DNA of 8,818 bases, taken from positions 1-8,818 of the forward strand of contig CAIWET010000019.1 in assembly GCA_903911805.1 (NCBI GenBank), written 5' to 3'. The notes beneath the pieces are model-generated. The model was not told the origin of the DNA. It ran no database searches and worked only from the letters and a program-made list of their open reading frames with translations. The position numbers and the translations under genes are program-made. Origin of the DNA: an uncultured Ignavibacteria bacterium. GTDB taxonomy: Bacteria > Bacteroidota > Ignavibacteria > Kapaibacteriales > UBA2268. Positions 1 through 5,294 of the stretch are shown here, piece after piece (within the stretch, counting starts at the first letter, position 1; every line of letters begins with the position of its first letter).

Positions 1-192
1 CCCAACACCTTCATATATATACATTTAACCCGTTCGCATATATTTCTGATTTTATCATAAAAGCATATCAATTATAATAATAATTAAAAACGTCAGAAAA
101 TTATGTAAATTATTTGTTGGCATATTCGATAAATTTTAGTAAGTTAATATTATTGTTATATGAAAAAGAAAATTTCTTTTTGGAGGTGGCTT
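1..192. other. AT-rich leader region without a gene
   Basis: No supported reading frame, RNA gene or clear repeat lies here. It should hold the promoter of the secreted-protein genes at 193-2343, but no convincing match stands out. A weak sigma70-like pair is TTGTTG at 114-119 and TAGTAA at 137-142 with a 17-nt spacer. No well-spaced Bacteroidota-type pair (TTTG with TAnnTTTG) is present. An upstream in-frame ATG at 160 belongs to the next gene's frame but is judged not to be its start. Confidence 0.4.
182..186 (+). promoter_or_regulatory. Shine-Dalgarno GGAGG that fixes the start of the small secreted protein
   Basis: GGAGG sits 6 nt before the ATG at 193. The earlier in-frame ATG at 160 has only AT-rich sequence before it and would add an extra stretch in front of a clean signal peptide. 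The later ATG is therefore preferred. Confidence 0.65.
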
Positions 193-444
193 ATGAAAAA
201 GTTGGTGATATTGTTAATTCTTATTTTTTCCATAGATTGCTTAAGTCAAGCTCAGAATTTATATTCTTTGAATCAGTTCTATGGTTGGACTGACAATGGT
301 ATAATTAAAAAACAAATCAAAGTGGTTAAAGGAAATAACGAATTCTCAATTAATTTGTATGGTTTGAATTCAGGAATTTATTTAATTCAAGCAGAATTAA
401 ATGGTATTTGTAGTAAAACTGATAAATTAATCATAGTTAAATAA
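193..444 (+). CDS. Tiny secreted protein with a partial T9SS sorting-domain-like C-terminus
   Basis: This is an 83-residue protein if it starts at the ATG at 193; starting at 160 would give 94. Residues 1 to about 20 form a signal peptide: MKK, then a leucine/isoleucine-rich core, then a likely cut near LSQAQ. There is a cysteine near the end of the core, but aspartate precedes it, so it is a poor lipobox. The mature part, about 60 residues, resembles only the second half of a T9SS C-terminal sorting domain: a short strand, then a LYGLNSGIYLIQAE stretch matching the usual 'L..GvYl' strand, and a final KLIIVK. The usual PNP-type motif and any passenger domain are missing. It could be a real minimal T9SS substrate, or the fused ends of a larger gene after an internal deletion. 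The next gene begins 11 nt downstream, so the two probably form one transcript. I do not recognise a specific function. Confidence 0.6.
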   Translation: MKKLVILLILIFSIDCLSQAQNLYSLNQFYGWTDNGIIKKQIKVVKGNNEFSINLYGLNSGIYLIQAELNGICSKTDKLIIVK

Positions 445-455
445 GGGTTAATAAA

Positions 456-2343
456 ATGAAAAAATCAGTATTAAATAGTTTTTATTATATCAACATTTAT
501 TCTTAAAAGTCAAAATAAGTGGGAGTTTTCGTATTCCTTTGCTAATGAATCATTTCTGCTAAAAAAACTAGAAGTTATTGATTCAAATAATATTAATTTA
601 CTAATTAAAGTTAATTCAGGTTGGAGTTCAGATGATGGATATTTGTATAACTCAAAAGATTTTGGTAAAAATTGGAAATTAATTAATTTAGTAAAGCCAA
701 ACACATACATTTGGGATATAAGTTGCCCAGATACTAATACTTTTTACTTAGGGCTTAGAAAAGGGATTTATAAATCATTAAATAAAGGAAAGAATCCAGA
801 AAAAATAACAATTGATTCAAATGCGATTTATGATATTAAAAGTATAAGTATGCTCAATCAAGATGTCGGAGTAGCTTGTTATTCATCAATGCTCGTAACA
901 AAGGATTCTTGGAAAACTTATAAATATGAAAAATATTGGGGGAAGAATGACAGTATTGAATTTTCTTTTTCTTATCCTCGATTTAAAAATGACAGTATAT
1001 TAAATTGTATTATAAGAAATACGAGAGGCAAAAAGGGATATTATTTTGGTGAATTTAATATCAATACTTTTGAATATGATTTAATTATGATAGTTAATCA
1101 TAAATACGTTAATATGTTCTTTGGGGATATGAGTGTTGTAGATAAAAATCATATATTTTTATGTGGAAAAAGTGATAATATTAGTGGCGGTTCCGGTAAT
1201 GATGCTATATTTAAAAGTGCCGATAGTGGCAAGACTTGGAGAAGGGTTTTGGATTTATATTCTGCTGATAGTAAATTTAACCGAACTGATTATCAACCAC
1301 CAGAATTTGGATTGCAGTCAATCTCATTTAAAGATAGTTTAACTGGCATAGCCGTAGGGCAGTTCGGGAAAATATTATATACTTATGATGGTGGCGAAAG
1401 TTGGATTTATGAAACTAAGCTCCACGATTCAATTTATCAACCGCCGACAATGCAAGTAAGATATGCAGGAAGTGTTCCAATAATTGCAACTCTTGATGGA
1501 CAAATTTACAGAATGATTGAGGACAACATAGCCCCAAAACCTGAAGACACAATAACAATTAGTGGTAGAGTTTGGGAAGGCAAAAAAGGTCAGCCAGGAA
1601 TTCCAATAATTATTGGGAATCGAGTAACTATGACAGATTCAAACGGATATTATAAATTCACTAAAGTAAAAGCAGGTAAACAAATTGTTTATGCTGTTAA
1701 TAAATATTATGATGGAGGTAATCCAAAATACGATTACAAACCATTTGATTATACACCCAAAGAATATAACTTAGACCTGACGGGTGATACAAGCGGAATA
1801 GATTTCAATGCAATTGATTTACGAACTTTTTATTCAGTTAGCGGAGAGATAATAACAAGTGATGGCAAAGGATTAAAAGATATACCTTTAACAATTGGAG
1901 ATATCATAACAATAAGTACAATTGACGGAAAATTTAAATTCCCTAAAATAGAATCAAAACGGAACTTTGAACTTATACCTTACAGCAAAGAATATACGTT
2001 TACTCCAAGTGTATACAGTATAACTATTGATAAGGATTTAGATACATTCAAATTTAAAGCATCAATAATTACTTCAGTTGTTGATTATACAAATTCAAAT
2101 AAAATCCTAATCTCTCCCAATCCCGCAAGTGATTATATTACAATTTCCTTGTCCCCCGCTGGCGGGGGTAGGGGGTGGACTCCTGAAATTTTCAATATCT
2201 TTGGAGAAAAAGAATCCACCCCGTCATCACTTCGTGATGCCACCCCTCAAGAGGGGAATTTCAGAATTGATGTTTCCAATCTTGCTCCAGGAGTTTATTT
2301 CATCAAAATTGGTGATAGATTTGAAAAGTTTATTAAAATGTAA
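456..2343 (+). CDS. Secreted BNR/YCF48-like beta-propeller protein with T9SS sorting domain, frameshifted near its N-terminus
   Basis: The ATG at 456 follows AAGGG at 443-447 and opens MKKSVLNS, but that frame stops at 504-506. Skipping one T of the T5 run at 479-483 joins it to the long frame and gives a normal signal peptide (MKKSVLNSFIISTFILKSQ) and a protein of about 628 residues. The long frame alone has no ATG until 850; its earliest usual alternative start is TTG at 643 (566 residues, numbering below). The N-terminal half is a sialidase/YCF48-type propeller with Asp-box motifs: SKDFGKNW (4-11), SADSGKTW (192-199) and YDGGESW (248-254). Two carboxypeptidase-regulatory-like Ig folds follow, at about 304-350 (TDSNGYYKF) and 397-440 (TIDGKFKF). 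The C-terminus from about 487 is a T9SS sorting domain (ISPNPASDYI, IFNIFGE, VSNLAPGVYFIKIG). Codons 503-540 include two repeat elements. The protein is likely exported and surface-anchored or released; no ligand or enzymatic role can be inferred. The break may be a sequencing error or a real mutation. Confidence 0.8.
2150..2180 (-). repeat. Family A palindromic repeat (single-hairpin form) inside the sorting-domain codons
   Basis: The stem CCCCCGC (2153-2159), loop TG, GCGGGGG (2162-2168) is followed by GGGGGTGGA (2171-2179). Read on the minus strand it is CCACCCC, a short spacer, then the GC hairpin, which matches the opening module of the intergenic family A copies. In frame it encodes SPAGGGRGWTP, in the loop before the conserved IFNIFGE strand. 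The GC content is far above that of the surrounding gene. Confidence 0.65.
2214..2259 (+). repeat. Family A palindromic repeat (two-hairpin form) inside the sorting-domain codons
   Basis: The order is ACCCCG (2218-2223), hairpin CATCAC/TTC/GTGATG (2225-2239), CACCCC (2241-2246), hairpin CCCCTC/AA/GAGGGG (2243-2256), ending GGGGAA (2253-2258). The same ordered modules occur in the intergenic copies at 3612-3650 and, inverted, at 3694-3747. In frame it encodes STPSSLRDATPQEGN, between the IFNIFGE strand and the final FRIDVSNL strand. Its GGGGTGGA partner at 2172-2179 can pair with TCCACCCC at 2215-2222. Confidence 0.75.
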
Positions 2344-2346
2344 CTG

Positions 2347-2377
2347 GATGGAGTTCACCTTGAAGGTGGGCTCCATC
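2347..2377 (+). repeat. Long hairpin directly after the propeller gene stop codon
   Basis: GATGGAG-TT-CACC pairs with GGTG-GG-CTCCATC around a TTGAA loop. This gives 13 pairs, of which two are U-G wobbles if the RNA is read from the + strand. It begins 4 nt after the TAA at 2341-2343. No T-run follows, so it is not a classical intrinsic terminator; it may stabilise the 3' end or be another palindromic repeat. Confidence 0.6.
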
Positions 2378-2382
2378 TTCAA

Positions 2383-2410
2383 CGTAGATTCCTACTTTAG
2401 CAGGAATGAC
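2383..2410 (+). repeat. Family B palindromic repeat
   Basis: CGTAGAT (2383-2389) leads into the stem ATTCCTAC/TTTA/GCAGGAAT (2388-2407, one mismatch) and ends ATGAC (2406-2410). The same flanks surround a different hairpin, in inverted orientation, at 3389-3417. Flanks of this kind are widespread in short repeats of many environmental bacterial genomes. Confidence 0.65.
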
Positions 2411-2468
2411 AAAAAATACTCATATTTTGGAATGATTTTCGTTAATTCGCAGTTCGGTGCGTAATCTA

Positions 2469-2538
2469 GGTTTGATAAAACCGACCTTGCCAGACCTCTC
2501 CCTAAATCCCTCTCTCAAGGAGAGGGACTTGAAGAAAA
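2469..2538 (+). repeat. Family C repeat, copy 1
   Basis: It opens with a small hairpin GGTTT/GATA/AAACC (2469-2482), continues through CTCCCTAAATCCCTCTC (2498-2514) into the stem TCCCTCTC/GAGAGGGA (2507-2527), and ends AGGGACTTGAAGAAAA (2523-2538). The last two blocks are identical to those of copy 3 at 3788-3804 and 3813-3828. Confidence 0.75.
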
Positions 2539-2544
2539 TTGGGA

Positions 2545-2560
2545 CTAAATTCTTATTTAG
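2545..2560. repeat. Small hairpin CTAAAT/TCTT/ATTTAG
   Basis: This 6-bp perfect stem with a TCTT loop lies just after family C copy 1. The inverted family A element at 3721-3736 carries the same hairpin with a compensated base pair (CTGAAT/TCTT/ATTCAG). Confidence 0.5.
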
Positions 2561-2659
2561 ACTGGATTTTATCTTTCAAATCTAATACAAATATATCAAT
2601 CAAAATAACGTCGATATTATTCTTATATACAAATTTTAAAATATTATGAGAATTTAATA

Positions 2660-3286
2660 ATGGAATTAATAAATGCATTAAATTGGCGTTATGCTACAAA
2701 AAAAATGACTGATACTAAAGTGCCAGCAGAAAAAGTTAATGAAATAACTGAAGCAATTCGCTTAACTGCAACCTCTTTGGGATTGCAACCTTTCAGAATA
2801 TTTGTTATTGATAACAAAGAAGTTAAGGCTAAATTGCAAACTGCTTCTTTTAATCCTCAAATTACTGAATCTTCTCACTTGATTGTTTTTGCAGTTTACG
2901 AAACAATCACTCAAGATCATATAGATGAATACATCAACCTAGTTTCTCAGGTTAGAAATACACCTTTAGAAAATTTAGATGGTTACAAAAATATGATAAA
3001 AGGCTTTTTAAATAATTCAACTGATGATATATTCAGCTGGGCTACAAAACAAGCATACATTGCATTAGGTACAGGATTGATTGCAGCAGCTAATCTTGAA
3101 GTTGATGCTACTCCAATGGAGGGATTCAAACCTGCTGAATTCGACCAAATTTTAGGCTTAAAAGAAAAAGGTCTAAAGAGTGTAGTTTTATTAGCATTAG
3201 GTTATAGAGACGAAGCCAAAGATCCATTAGCAAAAATGCAAAAAGTGAGATTCCCAATTGAACAATTTGCAACAATAATTGATTAA
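2660..3286 (+). CDS. NAD(P)H-dependent FMN nitroreductase, NfsB/NfnB type
   Basis: This 208-residue cytosolic protein is close to the usual 215-220 of the oxygen-insensitive nitroreductase group. Enzymes of this family bind FMN as a homodimer and reduce nitro compounds, quinones or related electron acceptors with NAD(P)H; the natural substrate here is unknown. Visible family features are the N-terminal WRYATKKM segment (9-16), where the arginine normally contacts the FMN phosphate, the TSLGLQPFRIFVI strand (38-50), WATKQAYIALGTGLIAAANL (127-146), the VDATPMEGF stretch (148-156, E. coli NfsB has VPIEGF) and LKSVVLLALGYR (172-183) near the end. No signal peptide is present. The ATG at 2660 gives the expected N-terminus although only a weak GAG (2648-2650) precedes it, as is common in Bacteroidota. 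The gene stands alone, with repeats on both sides and a strong terminator 25 nt after the stop. Confidence 0.88.
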   Translation: MELINALNWRYATKKMTDTKVPAEKVNEITEAIRLTATSLGLQPFRIFVIDNKEVKAKLQTASFNPQITESSHLIVFAVYETITQDHIDEYINLVSQVRNTPLENLDGYKNMIKGFLNNSTDDIFSWATKQAYIALGTGLIAAANLEVDATPMEGFKPAEFDQILGLKEKGLKSVVLLALGYRDEAKDPLAKMQKVRFPIEQFATIID

Positions 3287-3310
3287 ATAATAGATAATAT
3301 TTTTCGATGT

Positions 3311-3342
3311 AAAGACGCACTATGATGTGCGTCTTTTTTTTT
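3311..3342 (+). terminator. Rho-independent terminator of the nitroreductase gene
   Basis: Stem GACGCAC (3314-3320), loop TATGAT, GTGCGTC (3327-3333), then nine T (3334-3342). Three A before the stem can pair with the first three T. It lies 25 nt after the stop codon. The GTAAAGACGCAC start also resembles a widespread GTAGAGACGCA-type palindromic repeat, so it may be a repeat serving as a terminator. Confidence 0.9.
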
Positions 3343-3350
3343 GCAGTTAC

Positions 3351-3374
3351 TCTCAAACAATGAGAAGAATCTGG
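3351..3374 (+). repeat. TCTCAA..GAAGAATCTGG repeat, copy 1
   Basis: TCTCA/AACAA/TGAGA hairpin followed by AGAATCTGG. It matches 3563-3586 over 24 nt with one difference. It resembles the very common bacterial GTCATTCTGAGCG...GAAGAATC repeat. Confidence 0.7.
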
Positions 3375-3388
3375 TTGATTTTTTGTTT

Positions 3389-3417
3389 GTCATGCCGCAC
3401 TTGATGCGGCATCTACG
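3389..3417 (-). repeat. Family B palindromic repeat, inverted copy
   Basis: GTCAT (3389-3393), perfect 8-bp stem ATGCCGCA/CTTGA/TGCGGCAT (3392-3412), then ATCTACG (3411-3417). On the minus strand this reads CGTAGAT...ATGAC, the same flanks as 2383-2410 around an unrelated stem. Confidence 0.7.
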
Positions 3418-3506
3418 TTTGAAAAAACGACCTCGACTAACCCCTCCCTATCCTTCGACAGGCTCAGGAACCGTTCCTCCCCTTGAAGGGAGGGACTTGA
3501 AGAGAA
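3416..3506 (+). repeat. Family C repeat, copy 2, interrupted by another repeat
   Basis: It opens with hairpin CGTTT/GAAA/AAACG (3416-3429). Positions 3423-3450 are identical to 3767-3794 (28 nt). A 19-nt TCCTTCGACAGGCTCAGGA block (3451-3469) then interrupts the element. It resumes with stem CCTCCC/CTTGAA/GGGAGG (3476-3493) and ends AGGGACTTGAAGA (3491-3503). The inserted block matches a known, widespread CTTCGACA-GCTCAGG repeat. Confidence 0.75.
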
Positions 3507-3557
3507 AGAAATAAAATACTGTAGTGACGCACTGCTGTACTTCTCAAAATCGATGCC

Positions 3558-3586
3558 GTCATTCTCAAGCAATGAGAAGAATCTGG
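3558..3586 (+). repeat. TCTCAA..GAAGAATCTGG repeat, copy 2
   Basis: GTCAT (3558-3562) runs into stem TTCTCA/AGCAA/TGAGAA (3562-3578) and AGAATCTGG. It is fuller than the copy at 3351-3374 because it keeps the GTCAT flank seen in family B. Confidence 0.7.
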
Positions 3587-3611
3587 ATTATTTTTTCGAC
3601 AAGAAAGAACT

Positions 3612-3650
3612 ACCCCGCCCTAACGGGCACCCCTTCAAATTGAAGGGGAA
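3612..3650 (+). repeat. Family A palindromic repeat, intergenic copy
   Basis: ACCCCG (3612-3617), hairpin GCCC/TAAC/GGGC (3617-3628), CACCCC (3628-3633), near-perfect palindrome CCCCTTCAA/A/TTGAAGGGG (3630-3648), ending GGGGAA (3645-3650). The modules and their order equal those of the coding-region copy at 2214-2259. Confidence 0.75.
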
Positions 3651-3693
3651 GTAAGAAAAAAAACTTCTCATATTAAATATTCCACCATCAATT

Positions 3694-3747
3694 TTCCCCT
3701 CCTTCTGTAAGGATGGGTGACTGAATTCTTATTCAGGCGGGGTGGTT
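3694..3747 (-). repeat. Family A palindromic repeat, inverted intergenic copy
   Basis: TTCCCC (3694-3699), stem CCCCTCCTT/CTGT/AAGGATGGG (3696-3717, one mismatch), GGGTG (3715-3719), stem CTGAAT/TCTT/ATTCAG (3721-3736), CGGGGT (3738-3743). Its reverse complement has the family A order ACCCCG, hairpin, CACCC, hairpin, GGGGAA. Confidence 0.75.
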
Positions 3748-3766
3748 ATTTTTCTTGAACCAGAGG

Positions 3767-3828
3767 AAAAACGACCTCGACTAACCCCTCCCTAAATCCC
3801 TCTCCAAAGGATAGGGACTTGAAGAAAA
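3767..3828 (+). repeat. Family C repeat, copy 3
   Basis: Positions 3767-3794 are identical to copy 2 and 3788-3804 are identical to copy 1, followed by an imperfect stem CCCTCTCC/AAA/GGATAGGG and AGGGACTTGAAGAAAA (3813-3828). This is an uninterrupted copy, useful for defining the insertion in copy 2. Confidence 0.8.
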
Positions 3829-3873
3829 AGAATCATTTACTTTTTTACTTAATATTTGGTAAAAGAAAATTAC

Positions 3874-3902
3874 TTGATTAATTTGCATAATAGCTTTATA
3901 CT
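3874..3902 (+). promoter_or_regulatory. Probable promoter of the second propeller gene
   Basis: TTGATT (3874-3879), a 17-nt spacer and TATACT (3897-3902) give a good sigma70-type pair. The same bases also read as TTG, 20 nt, TATACTTG, close to the Bacteroidota -33/-7 pattern. Predicted transcription starts near 3909, leaving a leader of about 45 nt before the ATG at 3957 but only about 15 nt before the ATG at 3924. Confidence 0.45.
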
Positions 3903-3956
3903 TGTAGCAGAATTGTTGGAAATATGATTATTGGTAATTCAAATATTGGCAGAAAA

Positions 3957-5246
3957 ATGAAAAAATTAATGTTTATCGTGGTGCTATTAATAGCAAGTGT
4001 ATCAACTTATTCTCAAGGATTGGATACAGTTTGGACTTATAATTTAATGCCAAATCAATTAACAAATGCTGTATTCTCACCTGATGAACAGTATGTATTT
4101 GCTACTCATTATTATGAAGATGTTAACGGCAAAACGACAGTTTATTTATCGAAATTTGATAAAGCTAATGGAAAATTACTTTGGACTACCGATACAATTA
4201 TGGGCATCAAGCAATTTTCTGATGATGGGAAGTTTTTCTATACTTATAATATGGAAAGGTTTTCTTATCCTGAGTTTAAATTTCAAACTGTTTTTAATTT
4301 TGATTCTACAAAAATGAAATTTAAACTTTGGTCTTTTAACATTGATGAAGAAAAAAATATTGGTATAGCAATAAACGATAAACGGTTTGTACCAAATGGG
4401 ACAAATGAAACTGATTATGATAGTAGTTTGGTATTTTTTGATTCTCAAGCATTGAAATTCTCAGAGATACAATCGCATCCTGATAGTACAAGATTGCTTT
4501 ATGATGCTCAAATATCACCTACAACTGATGATTTTGTAACAATATTAAAAAAAATGATTGAAATTAATAACAAACCCTATTACGATTATATTATAGATTT
4601 ATGGAATTTAAAGTCAAAGTTACTATCAAAAAATATTTTCAAACAAATACAAATACAATTTTCATTTCCACCAATTGTTAAATACTCGCCGGATGGCAAA
4701 CTACTTGGAATACTTACAGATTCTCTAAGACTTTATGAAACTGGAAATTATATTTTGATGTATACTTTTCCATTTAGATATGTTTATAATTTTTCTTTTA
4801 TGGCTAGTAATTCTAAAATAATGGTACATCGGATACCAATAGCTTTAGAAATTTACGACTTAACTGAAAAGAATTTAATTGCTAGTGCAGATTTGCAATC
4901 TGATTTATTCTTTATCAATAGTAATTTAAATCAAGAGATTCTTACTAATATAGGGTATTCACTAACTTTAATAAAATTTAAAAATACAGCTATTAGTGAA
5001 AACATTGAAATTTTAAATACTATTGGTAGTGATTTTGTTGACATTAAATTGTATAAATCAATAATAAATGATTTTTCAATTAAAATATTTAACATTCAAG
5101 GAAGTGAACAAAAAGCTATTAAGTATAAATTAATTAATGAAAATAACATTGTTGTTGACATTTCAACTTTGATAACTGGAATATATATATTAAAATTTCA
5201 AAATGGCTCAGAAGAATATACTCACAAATTCATAATTGTGAGGTAA
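3957..5246 (+). CDS. Secreted WD40/quinoprotein-like propeller protein with T9SS sorting domain
   Basis: This is a 429-residue protein from the ATG at 3957; an in-frame ATG at 3924 would add 11 residues in front of the signal peptide. Residues 1 to about 20 are a typical signal peptide (MKKLMFIVVLLIASVSTYSQ). The body resembles WD40- or PQQ-type propellers, with recurring blade-like stretches such as AVFSPDEQYVFATH, FSDDGKFFYTY and VKYSPDGKLLGILTD, but blades are weakly conserved and I see no catalytic site. The last 80 residues look like a T9SS sorting domain: FSIKIFNIQGSEQ, VVDISTLITGIYILKFQNG and a final HKFIIVR. The usual PNP motif at its start is not evident. The protein is likely exported to the cell surface. 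It ends facing the ABC ATPase gene with only 48 nt between the stop codons and no obvious terminator there. Its ligand and role are unknown. Confidence 0.75.
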   Translation: MKKLMFIVVLLIASVSTYSQGLDTVWTYNLMPNQLTNAVFSPDEQYVFATHYYEDVNGKTTVYLSKFDKANGKLLWTTDTIMGIKQFSDDGKFFYTYNMERFSYPEFKFQTVFNFDSTKMKFKLWSFNIDEEKNIGIAINDKRFVPNGTNETDYDSSLVFFDSQALKFSEIQSHPDSTRLLYDAQISPTTDDFVTILKKMIEINNKPYYDYIIDLWNLKSKLLSKNIFKQIQIQFSFPPIVKYSPDGKLLGILTDSLRLYETGNYILMYTFPFRYVYNFSFMASNSKIMVHRIPIALEIYDLTEKNLIASADLQSDLFFINSNLNQEILTNIGYSLTLIKFKNTAISENIEILNTIGSDFVDIKLYKSIINDFSIKIFNIQGSEQKAIKYKLINENNIVVDISTLITGIYILKFQNGSEEYTHKFIIVR

Positions 5247-5294
5247 AAGATGAAAATCAAAATAATTACTATTTTTAATAAAAACTCAATTATA

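Larger units (their letters stand above)
2344..2659. other. Intergenic repeat tract between the propeller and nitroreductase genes
   Basis: About 316 nt without a supported gene. The first 220 nt are almost entirely palindromic repeats: the post-stop hairpin, family B, family C copy 1 and a small hairpin. The remaining 100 nt (2561-2659) are plain AT-rich sequence that should contain the nitroreductase promoter, but I see no clear -35/-10 pair. The open frame crossing 2129-2464 is out of frame with the propeller gene and merely reads the repeats. Confidence 0.6.
3287..3956. other. Repeat-dense intergenic region between the nitroreductase and second propeller gene
   Basis: About 670 nt without a credible gene. 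After the terminator, 3351-3828 is a patchwork of seven short repeats of families A, B, C and the GAAGAATCTGG type, plus one nested block. It also has a degenerate GTAGTGACGCAC segment around 3531-3542. The last 130 nt are AT-rich and carry the promoter at 3874-3902. A minus-strand open frame at 3390-3572 only translates the repeats. Confidence 0.65.

Noticed and set aside
113..137. Bacteroidota-type promoter TTTG...TAAATTTT before the first gene
   Set aside because: The spacer is 13 nt, well short of the usual about 19-21, and the downstream box is imperfect.
228..243. Lipoprotein signal in the small secreted protein (cysteine at the end of the hydrophobic core)
   Set aside because: The residue before the cysteine is aspartate, which does not fit a lipobox; a normal signal peptidase I site follows.
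2129..2464. A 111-codon + strand frame overlapping the end of the propeller gene
   Set aside because: It is out of frame with a gene that has clear domains to its stop codon. Much of it reads through the family A repeats and the post-stop hairpin; it has no signal or domain of its own.
3531..3552. Second copy of the terminator palindrome (GTAGTGACGCAC...)
   Set aside because: Only a short block matches and the right arm does not pair well; it is too degenerate to list as a terminator or a firm repeat.
3390..3572. A 60-codon minus-strand frame in the repeat cluster
   Set aside because: It is made wholly of translated repeats B and C and the GAAGAATCTGG element, with no conserved protein features.
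3351..3828. Possible CRISPR array
   Set aside because: Repeats belong to several families, differ in length and orientation, and have no regular spacing or unique spacers; there are no cas genes.
5265..5285. Shared terminator between the convergent genes
   Set aside because: Only a weak all-AT stem (TTTTT/AAT/AAAAA) is present, too unstable to be claimed.
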